Shown: in pieces, positions 8,572 to 17,427 of the stretch | How the letters are laid out: each line of letters begins with the position of its first letter | How positions within the stretch are numbered: position 1 is the first letter of the stretch | Origin: Nonomuraea solani | Lineage (GTDB): Bacteria > Actinomycetota > Actinomycetes > Streptosporangiales > Streptosporangiaceae | Length of the DNA: 64,000 nt | Assembly (NCBI RefSeq): GCF_900108335.1 | Contig: NZ_FNVT01000002.1 | Location: forward strand, 1,047,620-1,111,619 | Direction of reading: 5' to 3' | Notes under the pieces: model-generated | The model's input: only the letters and a program-made list of their open reading frames with translations | What the model was told of the DNA's origin: nothing | Databases searched by the model: none | Position numbers and translations under genes: made by a program

Positions 8572-8886
8572 TTAGGTGGCGGCGGCGATGGCGGCCGGGA
8601 GGGCGAGCAGCAGTTCGTGCGGTTCGCCACCCCGCCAGTGCCGGATCAGACCGGCGCCGGCCTCCCCCGGGTCGAACCGCTCACACCCCAAGGGCCCGTA
8701 ACATCCCGCCTGGTCCAGCATCAGGATCAGCGGGTCGTCCTCGGGCAGACTCGCCGCGTAGGCGGCGGTGTCGAGGAGTGCCAGGGCACATTTGGCGTTG
8801 CGGCCGTCGTCCTTGGACTCCACGCGGTCGAGACGGCGCCGGGCTTGAGCTCGGAGGTACGCGGCAAGCGATTCAGACCTACTCAC
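8572..8886 (-). CDS. Small hypothetical protein, 104 aa
   Basis: I do not recognise a named family. The GTG at 8886 is preferred because AGAAGG precedes it by 7 nt; an ATG at 8913 lies further upstream in frame. The protein begins with a basic helix (SLAAYLRAQARRRLDRVESK), then an Ala-rich helix, a Gly/Pro segment containing two cysteines and an Ala-rich tail. No signal or membrane segment is seen. Codon use matches its neighbours. Confidence 0.55.
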   Translation of the reverse strand: MSRSESLAAYLRAQARRRLDRVESKDDGRNAKCALALLDTAAYAASLPEDDPLILMLDQAGCYGPLGCERFDPGEAGAGLIRHWRGGEPHELLLALPAAIAAAT

Positions 8887-9026
8887 GACAAAACCTTCTT
8901 CGATCACGTACATACGGCTACGACATCATCACTCAAAGTGAAGGCTTTCCGTGGGAGGTTGGCCAAGTCCGGCCAGTCGCCACCCCGCAAGACAGCAGCT
9001 CTGGGGCGTCAGCCATCATTTGTGAC

Positions 9027-9521
9027 ATGAGTGCGTTCGACGACCTGTATGCCGCCAACGCGAAGTTCGCGAAGCGTTTCGGCAACTCTGGGCTAACCGG
9101 CCGCGCAGCCCGTGGGCTAGCCGTCGTGACCTGTATGGACTCCCGCATCGACCCTCTGGGCCTGCTCGGCCTCAAGCCCGGCGACGCCAAGATCCTGCGG
9201 AACGCGGGCGCCCGGGTGACGGACGACGTCCTCCGGACCCTGGTCTTGGCCGTCTACCTGCTCGGGGTGGAGCGCGTGTTCGTCATGCCCCATACGGACT
9301 GCGGCATGGCCAAGGTCTCCGACGCGGACGTACACATGTTGACCAGCGAACGAGGCGTGGACACCCGCAGCCTGGAGTTCCACACGGTGCCCGACCAGAA
9401 CGAAGCCCTCCGCCACGACCTGACCCGCATCCGCACCACCCCGTTCTTCCCCGAGGGCATGCCGGTGGCCGGCGGCATCTACGACGTCCACACAGGCCGC
9501 CTGACCGCCTCCACCCACTAA
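9027..9521 (+). CDS. Beta-class carbonic anhydrase
   Basis: 164 aa from the ATG at 9027. The zinc-site motifs are complete: CMDSR (Cys and Asp/Arg dyad) and HTDCGM (His and Cys ligands), in the order expected for beta-carbonic anhydrases. It interconverts CO2 and bicarbonate in the cytosol. It is short, as in the Rv1284-like bacterial type. The start was chosen because upstream in-frame codons overlap the divergent gene's leader and show no homology. It ends directly before a strong terminator. Confidence 0.9.
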   Translation: MSAFDDLYAANAKFAKRFGNSGLTGRAARGLAVVTCMDSRIDPLGLLGLKPGDAKILRNAGARVTDDVLRTLVLAVYLLGVERVFVMPHTDCGMAKVSDADVHMLTSERGVDTRSLEFHTVPDQNEALRHDLTRIRTTPFFPEGMPVAGGIYDVHTGRLTASTH

Positions 9522-9528
9522 CGCAAAA

Positions 9529-9553
9529 GCGGCGGAGCCCCCGGCTCCGCCGC
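9529..9553 (+). terminator. Strong hairpin terminator after carbonic anhydrase gene
   Basis: A perfect 11-bp stem (GCGGCGGAGCC at 9529-9539 with its complement at 9543-9553) and a 3-nt loop begin 8 nt after the stop codon, preceded by AAAA. Confidence 0.85.
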
Positions 9554-10207
9554 ACCTCTCCTCACCCAGCCCCACACCCACCAAGAGCGCTCCCGCAGCG
9601 TCCCGCCGGGCACATCCTGCGACCTTCGGCGAACCCACCGGCCGGGCACATCCCGCGACGTGCAGCGAACCTGCCCAGCACATCCCGCCACGTGCAGCGA
9701 ACCCAACCGCCGAGCACACCCCGCGACCTTCCGCGAACCCACCCGCCGAGCATGCTTGCGAAGCCCGGCGAGCAAGAACGTCCCCGCAGCCGCCACCGTG
9801 CCCCCTGGCAAGCAACTCCCGCAGCCGCAACCACGCCCGTGAGGCAAACGCTCCAGCAGTCGTCACCATGCCTGTGCGGCAAGACGCTCCGACCGCGCTC
9901 CATCAGGACTCGCCCAGCCGCAGCACCTCCAGCGGGCACGCAAGGCCTGACCGCCCGCGCCCCAGCCCGCTTCCGGCGGACCATCGCAGGCCCGCAGGCC
10001 GCCAACGTCATCACACCCCGGCCGGATGGCGAACCCTGCGTCACCCCACCCCAGGCAGCCAGCCCCAGCGCGTCTACAGACCCCCAGGGCCGCTTGACCC
10101 AGGGCAAGAGTCCGGGGAGAGGCTCAGAGGCCCCTGGAGACCCTCTACCGCCCCCGAGGCACCCTCACCTCTGCCGCCCAACCGCCCTTGGCCCGGACCC
10201 AAGACTC
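9554..10207. other. Gene-free stretch with degenerate ~36-bp tandem repeat
   Basis: No convincing gene. From about 9600 to 9750, four imperfect units of roughly 33-36 bp repeat the pattern 'GCACATCCCGCGACGTGCAG' plus 'CGAACC' and a Pro-codon-like spacer. The remainder (9760-10200) is C-rich with no recognisable coding signature. It separates the carbonic anhydrase terminator from the end of the parE gene. Confidence 0.6.
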
Positions 10208-12274
10208 CTAAGCGTCGATGTGGTCGCGATCGACCTCGGCCGCACTGTTCACGATGAACTCCCGCCGAGGAGCGACCTCACTCCCCATCAGCAGGTTGAA
10301 GATGCCCTCAGCCCCTTCGGCGTCCTCGATCCGCACCCGCCGCAGAATCCGGTGCCGCGGATCCATCGTCGTCTCGGCGAGCTGATCGGCGTCCATCTCC
10401 CCCAGACCCTTGTAGCGCTGCACCGGGTCCTTCCACCGCTTCCCGCGCCGCTCCAGATCGCGCAGCACCTTGTGCAGCTCGGCGTCGGAGTAGCAGTAGA
10501 TGTACTTCTCCTTGCCCCGGCCCGGGTTGGTCAGCTCGATGCGGTGCAGCGGCGGCACCGCGGCGAAGACCCGGCCCGCCTCCACCATCGGCCGCATGTA
10601 GCGGTGGAAAAGGGTCAGGAGTAGGCAGCGGATGTGGGCGCCGTCCACATCGGCGTCGGCCATGAGGATGACCTTGCCGTAGCGGGCGGCCTCGATGTCG
10701 AACGAGCGCCCGGAACCGGCCCCGACCACCTGGATGATGGCGGCGCACTCGGTGTTCTTGAGCATGTCGCTCACGGACGCCTTCTGCACGTTGAGGATCT
10801 TGCCTCGAATCGGCAGCAGCGCCTGGAACTCCGAGTCGCGGGCCAGCTTGGCGGTGCCCAGGGCCGAGTCACCCTCGACGATGAACAGCTCACTGCGGTC
10901 AACGTCGTCGCTGCGGCAGTCGACCAGCTTCGCCGGCAGCGCGGAGTTCTCCAGCGCACTCTTGCGCCGCTGGTTGTCGCGGTGCTCGCGGGCCGCGATG
11001 CGGGCCTTGGCGGCGGCGACGATCTTCTCGAGCACGGCCCGCAGCGGCTGCTTGTAGCCGCGCGGCGGGTTGGCGTAGAGCTCCTTGAGCTCGCGCGAGA
11101 CCACGTGGGAGACGATGCGGGTGGCCGCCGAGGTGCCGAGCACCTCCTTGGTCTGGCCCTCGAACTGCGGCTCCGGCACGCGGACCGTGACCACGCCGGT
11201 CAGGCCCTCGGAGATGTCGTCCTTGGTGACCGGGTCGTCGCCGTTCTTGAGCAGGCGGGTCTCGCGCAGGAGCTCGTTGATCGTACGGACCAGGCCGCGC
11301 TCGAAGCCGGTCAGGTGGGTGCCGCCCTTGGGGGTGGCGATCACGTTGACGAACGAGCGCACGGTGGACTCGTAGCCCTTGCCCCAGCGGACCGCCACGT
11401 CCACCGTCAGCTCGCGCTGCACCTCGGTGGGCGTCATGTGGCCCTGGTCGTCGAGGACCGGCACGGTCTCGTGGAAGTGGCCGACGCCCTGCAGGCGCAG
11501 CACGTCGCAGACGGCCTCGTCGCGGGCCAGGAACTCGGTGAACTCGGAGATGCCGCCGTCGAAGCGGAACTCCTCCTCGACCGGCTCCTCGTGCCTGCTG
11601 TCGCGAACGGCCAGGGTCAGCCCCGGCACCAGGAACGCGGTCTGCCGCAGGCGCACGTGAATCTCGTCGAGCGAGACCTCGGCGTCGGGCAGGAAGATCT
11701 GCTTGTCGGCCCAGAAGCGCACGCGGGTGCCGGTGGGATTCGCCGGCTGCTTGTCGCCGATGCGCAGGCCGGACTTCTTCTTGAACTTCGCGGTCGGGCC
11801 GTCGCCGTCGAAGATCCCGGGCACGCCGCGCCGGAAACTGATCTCGTGCACCTTGCCGTGGCGGTCGACCTCGACGTCCACCCGCGCGGACAGGGCGTTG
11901 ACCACCGAGGCGCCCACGCCGTGCAGACCGCCGGAGGCGCCATAGGAGCCGCCGCCGAACTTTCCGCCCGCGTGCAGCTTGGTGTAGACGAGCTCCACGC
12001 CGGCCAGGCCGGACTTGGGCTCGATGTCGACCGGGATGCCACGACCGTTGTCGCGCACCTCGATGGAACCGTCGGCGAAGAGCTCGACCTCGATCCGGTC
12101 GCAGTGCCCCGCCAGGGCCTCGTCGACACCGTTGTCCACGATCTCCCAGAGGCAGTGCATGAGCCCGCGACTGTCGGTCGACCCGATGTACATGCCCGGG
12201 CGCTTGCGTACGGCCTCCAGGCCTTCAAGCACCGACAGGTGACGAGCCGTGTAACCCGCCTCCACTAGCGTCAC
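10208..12274 (-). CDS. parE: DNA topoisomerase IV (gyrase-like) subunit B
   Basis: 688 aa from a GTG with GGGGAG upstream. The GHKL ATPase domain comes first (RKRPGMYIGST, EIVDNGVDEAL, DNGRGIPVDI, GLHGVGASVVNAL), followed by the transducer, the TOPRIM domain with EGDSA and DADVDGAHI, and the C-terminal tail (YKGLGEMDADQL). With subunit A at the left edge it would form the A2B2 topoisomerase. It is not next to gyrA and lies close to rpoD, the same setting as parE in Streptomyces; this supports topoisomerase IV rather than gyrase. It is divergent from the small zinc-finger gene at 12522. Confidence 0.93.
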   Translation of the reverse strand: MTLVEAGYTARHLSVLEGLEAVRKRPGMYIGSTDSRGLMHCLWEIVDNGVDEALAGHCDRIEVELFADGSIEVRDNGRGIPVDIEPKSGLAGVELVYTKLHAGGKFGGGSYGASGGLHGVGASVVNALSARVDVEVDRHGKVHEISFRRGVPGIFDGDGPTAKFKKKSGLRIGDKQPANPTGTRVRFWADKQIFLPDAEVSLDEIHVRLRQTAFLVPGLTLAVRDSRHEEPVEEEFRFDGGISEFTEFLARDEAVCDVLRLQGVGHFHETVPVLDDQGHMTPTEVQRELTVDVAVRWGKGYESTVRSFVNVIATPKGGTHLTGFERGLVRTINELLRETRLLKNGDDPVTKDDISEGLTGVVTVRVPEPQFEGQTKEVLGTSAATRIVSHVVSRELKELYANPPRGYKQPLRAVLEKIVAAAKARIAAREHRDNQRRKSALENSALPAKLVDCRSDDVDRSELFIVEGDSALGTAKLARDSEFQALLPIRGKILNVQKASVSDMLKNTECAAIIQVVGAGSGRSFDIEAARYGKVILMADADVDGAHIRCLLLTLFHRYMRPMVEAGRVFAAVPPLHRIELTNPGRGKEKYIYCYSDAELHKVLRDLERRGKRWKDPVQRYKGLGEMDADQLAETTMDPRHRILRRVRIEDAEGAEGIFNLLMGSEVAPRREFIVNSAAEVDRDHIDA

Positions 12275-12521
12275 TCCAGCTCCCCTGGTTTAGGCATCGA
12301 ACAGGTGTGCGTAGCCTACCGTTCTTCCCCTACGCGCGCGTACAAGCTTGCCATGGCGTCACGTTTGCCGTTACCAACCGGCTGATCGTCATTACTTTGG
12401 GACACATTCCGCTCTCGGCGTAGAGAGCGGGCGGTTGGGAACGTCCAGGTCCGGTTAGATGTTGTTCCAAGTGACTGACGCCAGATCCTCGCTTCGGCGG
12501 GGGTGACCCGAAAGGCGATAC

Positions 12522-12752
12522 GTGACTGGAGCTCTCGCCCCCGTTAAGCCGCTGACGGCCCTCGACCGCTGCGACCGCTGCGGCGCCCAGGCCTACATTC
12601 GCGCAACCCTGCCTGTGGGTGGGGAGTTGCTGTTCTGCGCTCACCATGGGCGTCAGCACGTTGCAGCGTTGCGCGAAAAGGGCGCCGACATCTTGGACGA
12701 GTCGGCTCGACTCAGCGAAACCCCTTCAAATGCCCCCAACGACGAACGCTGA
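12522..12752 (+). CDS. Small cysteine-rich protein (DUF7455-like), 76 aa
   Basis: GTG start. The first half carries a CDRCGAQAY knuckle and a second CAHHGRQH cluster about 28 residues later, consistent with one zinc-ribbon-like site. The C-terminal 25 residues are acidic and probably disordered. This family is conserved opposite parE in actinomycetes as far as I recall. Function unknown. It is followed by a long hairpin terminator. Confidence 0.85.
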   Translation: MTGALAPVKPLTALDRCDRCGAQAYIRATLPVGGELLFCAHHGRQHVAALREKGADILDESARLSETPSNAPNDER

Positions 12753-12792
12753 CCCAGCGCTGGTCGTGATGAGATAACCACATATTGCGTGA

Positions 12793-12833
12793 CCAGAACG
12801 GCGACCCCGGCCCGCCCGGGGCCGCCGTTCTGG
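12793..12833 (+). terminator. Long hairpin terminator after 12522-12752 gene
   Basis: An outer perfect 11-bp stem (CCAGAACGGCG at 12793-12803 with 12823-12833) encloses a second GC stem (CCCCGG at 12805-12810 with CCGGGG at 12816-12821). Confidence 0.8.
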
Positions 12834-12909
12834 GTAAAACCCCGAGCAGGCGCCCCGTAGTCCGCCTGCTCTCCTTAACGTTCCCAAAGCCACACCGGCC
12901 CGCCCCGGA

Positions 12910-13830
12910 CCGTCTGGCCGGGAACATCCGCCTGCCTCAGCGAGCGCCCAGCCAAGCGCCCCGCCGACGCCACCCGGCGTCCCGCCACCAGCGGGCCGCC
13001 TGAGCCGTTGCGCCGACGCCACCCGGCGTCCCGCCACCAGCGGGCCGCCTGAGCCGTTGCGCCGACGACACGCGGCCGACCCGCCAACGGTCGCCCTGGC
13101 CGTTTCTGCCGACGGCACATGCCCAACCTGCCGACGGTCGCCCAACCCGTTCTGCCGGTGGCACGCGGCAACCTGCCAGCGGTCACCTCAGCCGTTCCGC
13201 CCGGCCAACCTCCCAGCGTTTGCCCGATGATGCCAGCCCAGCCTGCCTGCCAGCGTTCGCCCGACGATGCCCGCCCAGCCTGCCAGCCGCCCCCGACCGG
13301 CCTGCCAATGGCGCTCGGCCAGCCGGCCAACACCACCCGTCCGGCCAGTGGACACCGGAGGCTCCGCCAACGCCGGCCGCCCGGCCAGCGGGCACCTGAG
13401 CATTCCGCCCTTGACACGCGGCAACCCACAACGGCGACCGAGCCGCTCCCGCCAACGGCTACAGGCCCGCTCCCGCCCAGGGCATTCAGCCAACGCCACC
13501 CGTCTGGCCAGGGGACACGTGAAACTCCGCCCATGCCGATGGCTACCGACGCCCTCCCGCCAGCGTTCGCCGATGGCACTCGGCCAGCCGACCATTTCTG
13601 CTGGGCCAGCCACGGCGCCCGTCCACATATCAATGCCAACCGCCCGGTCAGCGGGCACCTGGGACGTTCGGCCCAGGACACGCGGCGACCCGCCCACCGA
13701 CGGCAACCGGGCCCTCCCGCCAGCGGACACCGAGCGTTTCCGTCAACGACACGCGGCCGCCCGCCAGCGGCACCCGACTGGGCCACCCATGGGCTCGACC
13801 GTCCCACCAGCGCCACCTGAACCTCCTGCC
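12910..13830. repeat. Degenerate GC-rich minisatellite, ~47-60 bp units
   Basis: About 900 bp of related units built around 'CCGACG', 'CACNCGGC', 'CCGCCA' and 'GCGGNCACC'. Two units are exact tandem copies of 49 bp (12963-13011 and 13012-13060); the rest are increasingly diverged. All frames of both strands are Pro/Ala/Arg/Gly-rich without domain signatures, so I treat the stretch 12834-13896 as non-coding. Confidence 0.75.
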
Positions 13831-13896
13831 GCTGGCACTCGTCCCCGGGCGGTGGTCCCTCCAAGACCCCTCGGCCGGCCAGTCTGCGCGACGAGA

Positions 13897-14592
13897 TCAG
13901 CGGACGCGGTAGTGATACCGGTCGGCGATCTCGAAACCCTCGCTCCGGTACAGGGCCTGCGCACCCTCGTTGCCCGCCGTGGTCACCAGGTAGGCCGAGC
14001 CGGCGCCCGCATGCCGTACCAACCCTCGAAGTGCCGCCCTGGCCAGCCCACGGCGGCGGGCCTCGGGCATGGTCGCCATGCAGTAGATCCCGAGCGTGTC
14101 GCCCTGCGGTACGCCCCGCCCGACCGCCAGTGGCACGCCGTCCTCCTCGACCGCCGCGTACCAAGCCGGTACGCCGGTGCAGATGCGCTCGGCCTCATCG
14201 ACACCACTGCCATAGCGGCCGTCCACCGCCCACCACGCCTCCAGCCAGGCCCGCCACGGCCGCTCCTCGATCCTGACCTCGCGATCGGGCTCGGCAACGG
14301 GCGTACCGGCCATGATGACCGTCGGATCGACCACCTCGTACCCTCGGCGCTCCAACTCCGCATCCAGCCCGGGCGTGGCGCCCGGCCCCACGGAGAACAC
14401 ACACCGCAGCCCGCGCTCGCCGTAGAACGCCTCCGCCGCCGCGATGGCATCGTCCAAATCATCCGGTACGTCCAGCGCGAGCACCGAGTTGGCCCGCTTG
14501 GTCACGCCACCGGCGTACCGCAGCACCCATCCATCATGAGAACGCTGCTCATAGGCAGGCCAGGCATTATGGACAAGAAGGTCGAAATCCAC
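13897..14592 (-). CDS. GNAT-family N-acetyltransferase, 231 aa
   Basis: GTG start. The C-terminal half has the acetyl-CoA binding motif A (MATMPEARRRGLARAALRGL, with the R-R-x-G-L/A core) and motif B (TTAGNEGAQALYRSEGF). The N-terminal half (WPAYEQRSHDGWVLRY, VTKRANSVLAL) resembles the GNAT groups with a duplicated or degenerate first domain. The acceptor substrate is unknown. Confidence 0.88.
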   Translation of the reverse strand: MDFDLLVHNAWPAYEQRSHDGWVLRYAGGVTKRANSVLALDVPDDLDDAIAAAEAFYGERGLRCVFSVGPGATPGLDAELERRGYEVVDPTVIMAGTPVAEPDREVRIEERPWRAWLEAWWAVDGRYGSGVDEAERICTGVPAWYAAVEEDGVPLAVGRGVPQGDTLGIYCMATMPEARRRGLARAALRGLVRHAGAGSAYLVTTAGNEGAQALYRSEGFEIADRYHYRVR

Positions 14593-14997
14593 CGACGCAG
14601 CCTAGCCCACCTGCGAAAGCATCCCCCAGCCCCATCGGACAGACTCCCGAGCGCCTACCTCTCCCTTGGCCCCGCCGTCCGGAAGCTTCCGCACCGGTCG
14701 GCCAATGCGGCGTCGAGGTCGGTACTGCGGACCCGACGACGACCCCTTGACGCGACACCTTGCGAAGAATCGCCCAAACACGCCGCAGACGAGGGGATAA
14801 GTCAGCATGTGTCCCAATAGCTTGGCGCAGTAGCTCGCCATCTACGTGCGGACCCATGCCTGATCCCCTCCGTGGCACCCCCACGGACAACTAGCGCATA
14901 TGCGGACCGACGCCATCATTTCCCAGAAGACGTCGCCGCACCGCGTGAGCCGGCCACCGGAAAGGGGCACGGGCCAGGGCCAATAAGGTAGGTGGTT
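14593..14997. other. About 400-bp intergenic stretch
   Basis: Leader regions of the divergent acetyltransferase and YaaA genes. I see no repeat, RNA or convincing small gene in it. Confidence 0.5.
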
Positions 14998-15744
14998 GTG
15001 CTGATCCTGTTGCCACCGTCCGAAGGCAAGGCGTCCGAAGGCAACGGGCCGCCCGTCGGCGAGCTGTCCATGCCCGCCCTCGACAAGGCCCGCAAACGCG
15101 TACTGAACGCACTCATCCGGGCCTCCAAACGCCGCGACGCCCTCGACACGCTCGGCCTGACGCCGGGGCTGGCAGGCGAACTGGCCAAGAACACGGCCCT
15201 CAAGACCGCCCCCACACTGCCCGCCGCCGCCCTCTATACCGGCGTCCTCTACGACAACCTCGGCCTGGACACCCTGGAAGACGAGGCCAGAAACCGGGCA
15301 GAGGAGTCCGTACTGATCTTCTCCGGCCTATGGGGTGTGGTGAAGATCACAGACCAGATCCCGCCGTACCGCCTCTCGATGGGGGTCAACCTCCCACCGC
15401 TCGGGGGTCTGGCGTCGTTCTGGCGCCCGGCGGTGTCGAAGGAACTGGATCGGGTTCCGGGCCTGGTGGTGGATCTCCGCTCGGCCACGTACGCGGGCGC
15501 CTGGCAACCGGGCGAGCGCTCGGTGACGGTACGCGTCTTCAGAGACGGCAAGGTCGTCAGCCACATGGCCAAGGCGACCAGGGGCGAGATAGCCCGCGCC
15601 CTCCTCCACCAGGACACCTCCCCCTCCACACCCGACGAACTGGCCAAAACCCTCGACACCTTGGGCTACACCCTGAACCTCACACCCCCACCCCGCCCCA
15701 ACCGCCCCTGGACCCTGGACGTCCACATAACCGACCTCTCCTGA
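14998..15744 (+). CDS. yaaA: Peroxide stress protein YaaA (DUF328) family
   Basis: 248 aa from the GTG at 14998, chosen because the family begins directly with (M)LVLLPPSEGK and AAGG lies 9 nt upstream; GTG 14992 is two codons earlier. Family motifs seen: LLPPSEGK, LYTGVLYDNLGLDTL, VLIFSGLWGVVK, and PLGGLASFWRPAV. The E. coli homologue lowers free iron and protects DNA during peroxide stress. It acts in the cytosol. No operon partner is visible. Confidence 0.9.
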   Translation: MLILLPPSEGKASEGNGPPVGELSMPALDKARKRVLNALIRASKRRDALDTLGLTPGLAGELAKNTALKTAPTLPAAALYTGVLYDNLGLDTLEDEARNRAEESVLIFSGLWGVVKITDQIPPYRLSMGVNLPPLGGLASFWRPAVSKELDRVPGLVVDLRSATYAGAWQPGERSVTVRVFRDGKVVSHMAKATRGEIARALLHQDTSPSTPDELAKTLDTLGYTLNLTPPPRPNRPWTLDVHITDLS

Positions 15745-16373
15745 CCCGACCGGGCACCCGAGAACCCTCATCACGAGAGCCGGGGAAGAGCGGGGCACCT
15801 GGCACCTACACGCGGCCGTTGCCACCACTGCCACCCACGGCTTCTCGGCCTACGAGAGCGGCCGGGCAGAGACGTGGGAACCGCGAGCCAAACTCGGGCC
15901 GCACCACTGCCCATCGACCCAAAGCGGCTAGCAGGAACGTGGGAACCCGCAGGCCGGCTCAGCCATGTGGCCCGAGCGCCGTGACTCACGTGCCACAAAC
16001 CGCGCCCGCCTGGCCTCAGCCTTCAGCAGCCCAACATCGGCGCCTGCGCCACAACCCATTGGCCCACGACGACCAGTCGCAGCATGGAAGCCGCGAGCCG
16101 GCTCAGGACTGTCTTCTGGGCACCGCGACCCACGCGCCGCGATTCAGACCCGCGCAACCTCAGCCCTCGGACGACCTCAGCACCGCAACCCGGCCCGTGG
16201 ACATGACCCAGGCCCGTGAGCCAAGCCGCTCGTGACGGCTACCTCTTGGCCGGAATCTCCCCCAACCCATCCCGTAGCCCAGTCCCCTTGACCCGAGCAC
16301 CGCGACCCATCGCCGCGACCCGAGCGCCGAGGTCGGCGCGAGGGACCCGGGGCCGGTGTGGGTGGCTGGGATG
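15745..16373. other. Gene-free stretch between yaaA and TetR genes
   Basis: About 630 bp. It contains loosely repeated segments around GTGGGAACC(C)GC(A)G (about 15870 and 15940) and C-rich sequence, but no recognisable gene. It lies between two convergent genes (yaaA and the TetR gene). Confidence 0.5.
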
Positions 16374-16973
16374 TCAGGGGGAGTGATCGGTGCCTGGTGG
16401 CTCCTGGGTGAAGAGCGCCAGGAGGATCGCCAGCCTGCGGTCGTGGGCTTCGGGTAGGAGCCGGCCGCCGCGCATCAGGGTCACCAGGCCGTGCAGGGCG
16501 GCCCAGAAGGTCTCGGTCATCGCGCCCAGGTCGGTGCCGTTCGCGTGTGGGCCGACAGCCTCGGCTAGTTCGTTGAACCCGGCGTGCAGCGTGGCCGGAG
16601 CCTCAGGTGTGGCGAAGGGCAGGTTGACGCTCTGGCTGAACATGGCGTCGTACAGCGCCGGCCGCCGCTCGGCGAACGCCACATAAGCGGCACCGATCTC
16701 GGCGAGGGCGCGACTCGGGTCCGGCGCCCCCATTCGGGCCGCGCGTAGCTCTGTGACCAGGTCGGCGAAGCCTTCCAGGGCCACGGCCGTCATGATCGCG
16801 TCCTTGCCCTTGAAGTGGCTATAGAGGACGGGCTGGCTGTATTCGACCCGCTCGGCCAGCCGCCGGGTGGTCACCGCCTCCCAGCCCTCGGCCTCTGCCA
16901 GCTCGCGGGCGGCCGTGATGATGAGCTTCTCCCGCTGCGCACGCTCGCGCTCCTTGCGCCCCTGGATCGACAT
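16374..16973 (-). CDS. TetR-family transcriptional regulator
   Basis: 199 aa. The N-terminal helix-turn-helix is clear (IITAARELAEAEGWEAVTTR, RLAERVEYSQPVLYSHFKGK). The C-terminal part (AYVAFAERRPALYDAMFSQ, ETFWAALHGLVTLMRGGRL) matches the WHG/TetR_C_13 ligand-binding type. It is divergent from the DUF4267 membrane protein gene with two palindromes in the short gap, so it probably represses that gene and itself. The inducer is unknown. Confidence 0.92.
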   Translation of the reverse strand: MSIQGRKERERAQREKLIITAARELAEAEGWEAVTTRRLAERVEYSQPVLYSHFKGKDAIMTAVALEGFADLVTELRAARMGAPDPSRALAEIGAAYVAFAERRPALYDAMFSQSVNLPFATPEAPATLHAGFNELAEAVGPHANGTDLGAMTETFWAALHGLVTLMRGGRLLPEAHDRRLAILLALFTQEPPGTDHSP

Positions 16974-16983
16974 GCTTTGAAAT

Positions 16984-17046
16984 CTAGCACTGCTAGCGCA
17001 AGTGGCCGCGTTCGGCTAGCATAATTTCTGTTCCTAGCAGCGCTAG
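16984..17046. promoter_or_regulatory. Two TetR-type operators between divergent genes
   Basis: CTAGCA-C-TGCTAG at 16984-16996 (perfect arms) and CTAGC-AGC-GCTAG at 17034-17046 share the CTAGC half-site. The first lies just before the TetR gene start, the second immediately before the DUF4267 ribosome binding site. A CATAAT -10-like hexamer lies between them (17020-17025). Binding by the adjacent TetR protein is inferred. Confidence 0.65.
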
Positions 17047-17061
17047 ATGTTGGAGATAAGC

Positions 17062-17427
17062 ATGCTCACCACCATTGCCTACGGCCTTGCCATCGTCCTC
17101 AATCTGTTCTGCCTGTTCCTTGGGTACCGCTTTCTGTTCACACCACGCGCCGCCGCCATCGGCTATGGGGTGCCCGCCAGGGAGGACAGCGCCTACCTGA
17201 CGGTCAAGGGCCTGCGCGACGGCACCTTCGGCCTGGTCGGCCTGGCCTTGCTGGCCTTCGCCGGCCCCAGTGCCGAAGCCTGGTTCATGCTGATCGTCGC
17301 CCTGATCCCGCTGGGCGACACCCTGATCGTGCTGCGCAACGGTGGCCCCAAGGCGACCGCGTTCGGCATCCACTTCGCGACCGCCATCATCGTCCTGCTC
17401 AGCGCCGCCCTGCTCTTCGCCATCTGA
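17062..17427 (+). CDS. DUF4267-family small membrane protein
   Basis: 121 aa from the ATG at 17062, chosen because GGAG lies 6 nt before it; the ATG at 17047 overlaps the operator. Four hydrophobic segments are seen (about 4-24, 48-66, 72-92, 98-118), with the family motif GYGVPAREDSAYLTVKGLRD between the first and second. Function is unknown. It is the probable target of the neighbouring TetR regulator. Confidence 0.85.
   Translation: MLTTIAYGLAIVLNLFCLFLGYRFLFTPRAAAIGYGVPAREDSAYLTVKGLRDGTFGLVGLALLAFAGPSAEAWFMLIVALIPLGDTLIVLRNGGPKATAFGIHFATAIIVLLSAALLFAI

Noticed and set aside
10634..12268. Long plus-strand frame opposite parE
   Set aside because: Shadow of the parE gene; no recognisable motif and typical low-complexity antisense composition.
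12963..13060. CRISPR-like array
   Set aside because: The two identical 49-bp units abut directly with no spacer, and neighbouring units are degenerate; no cas gene is present.
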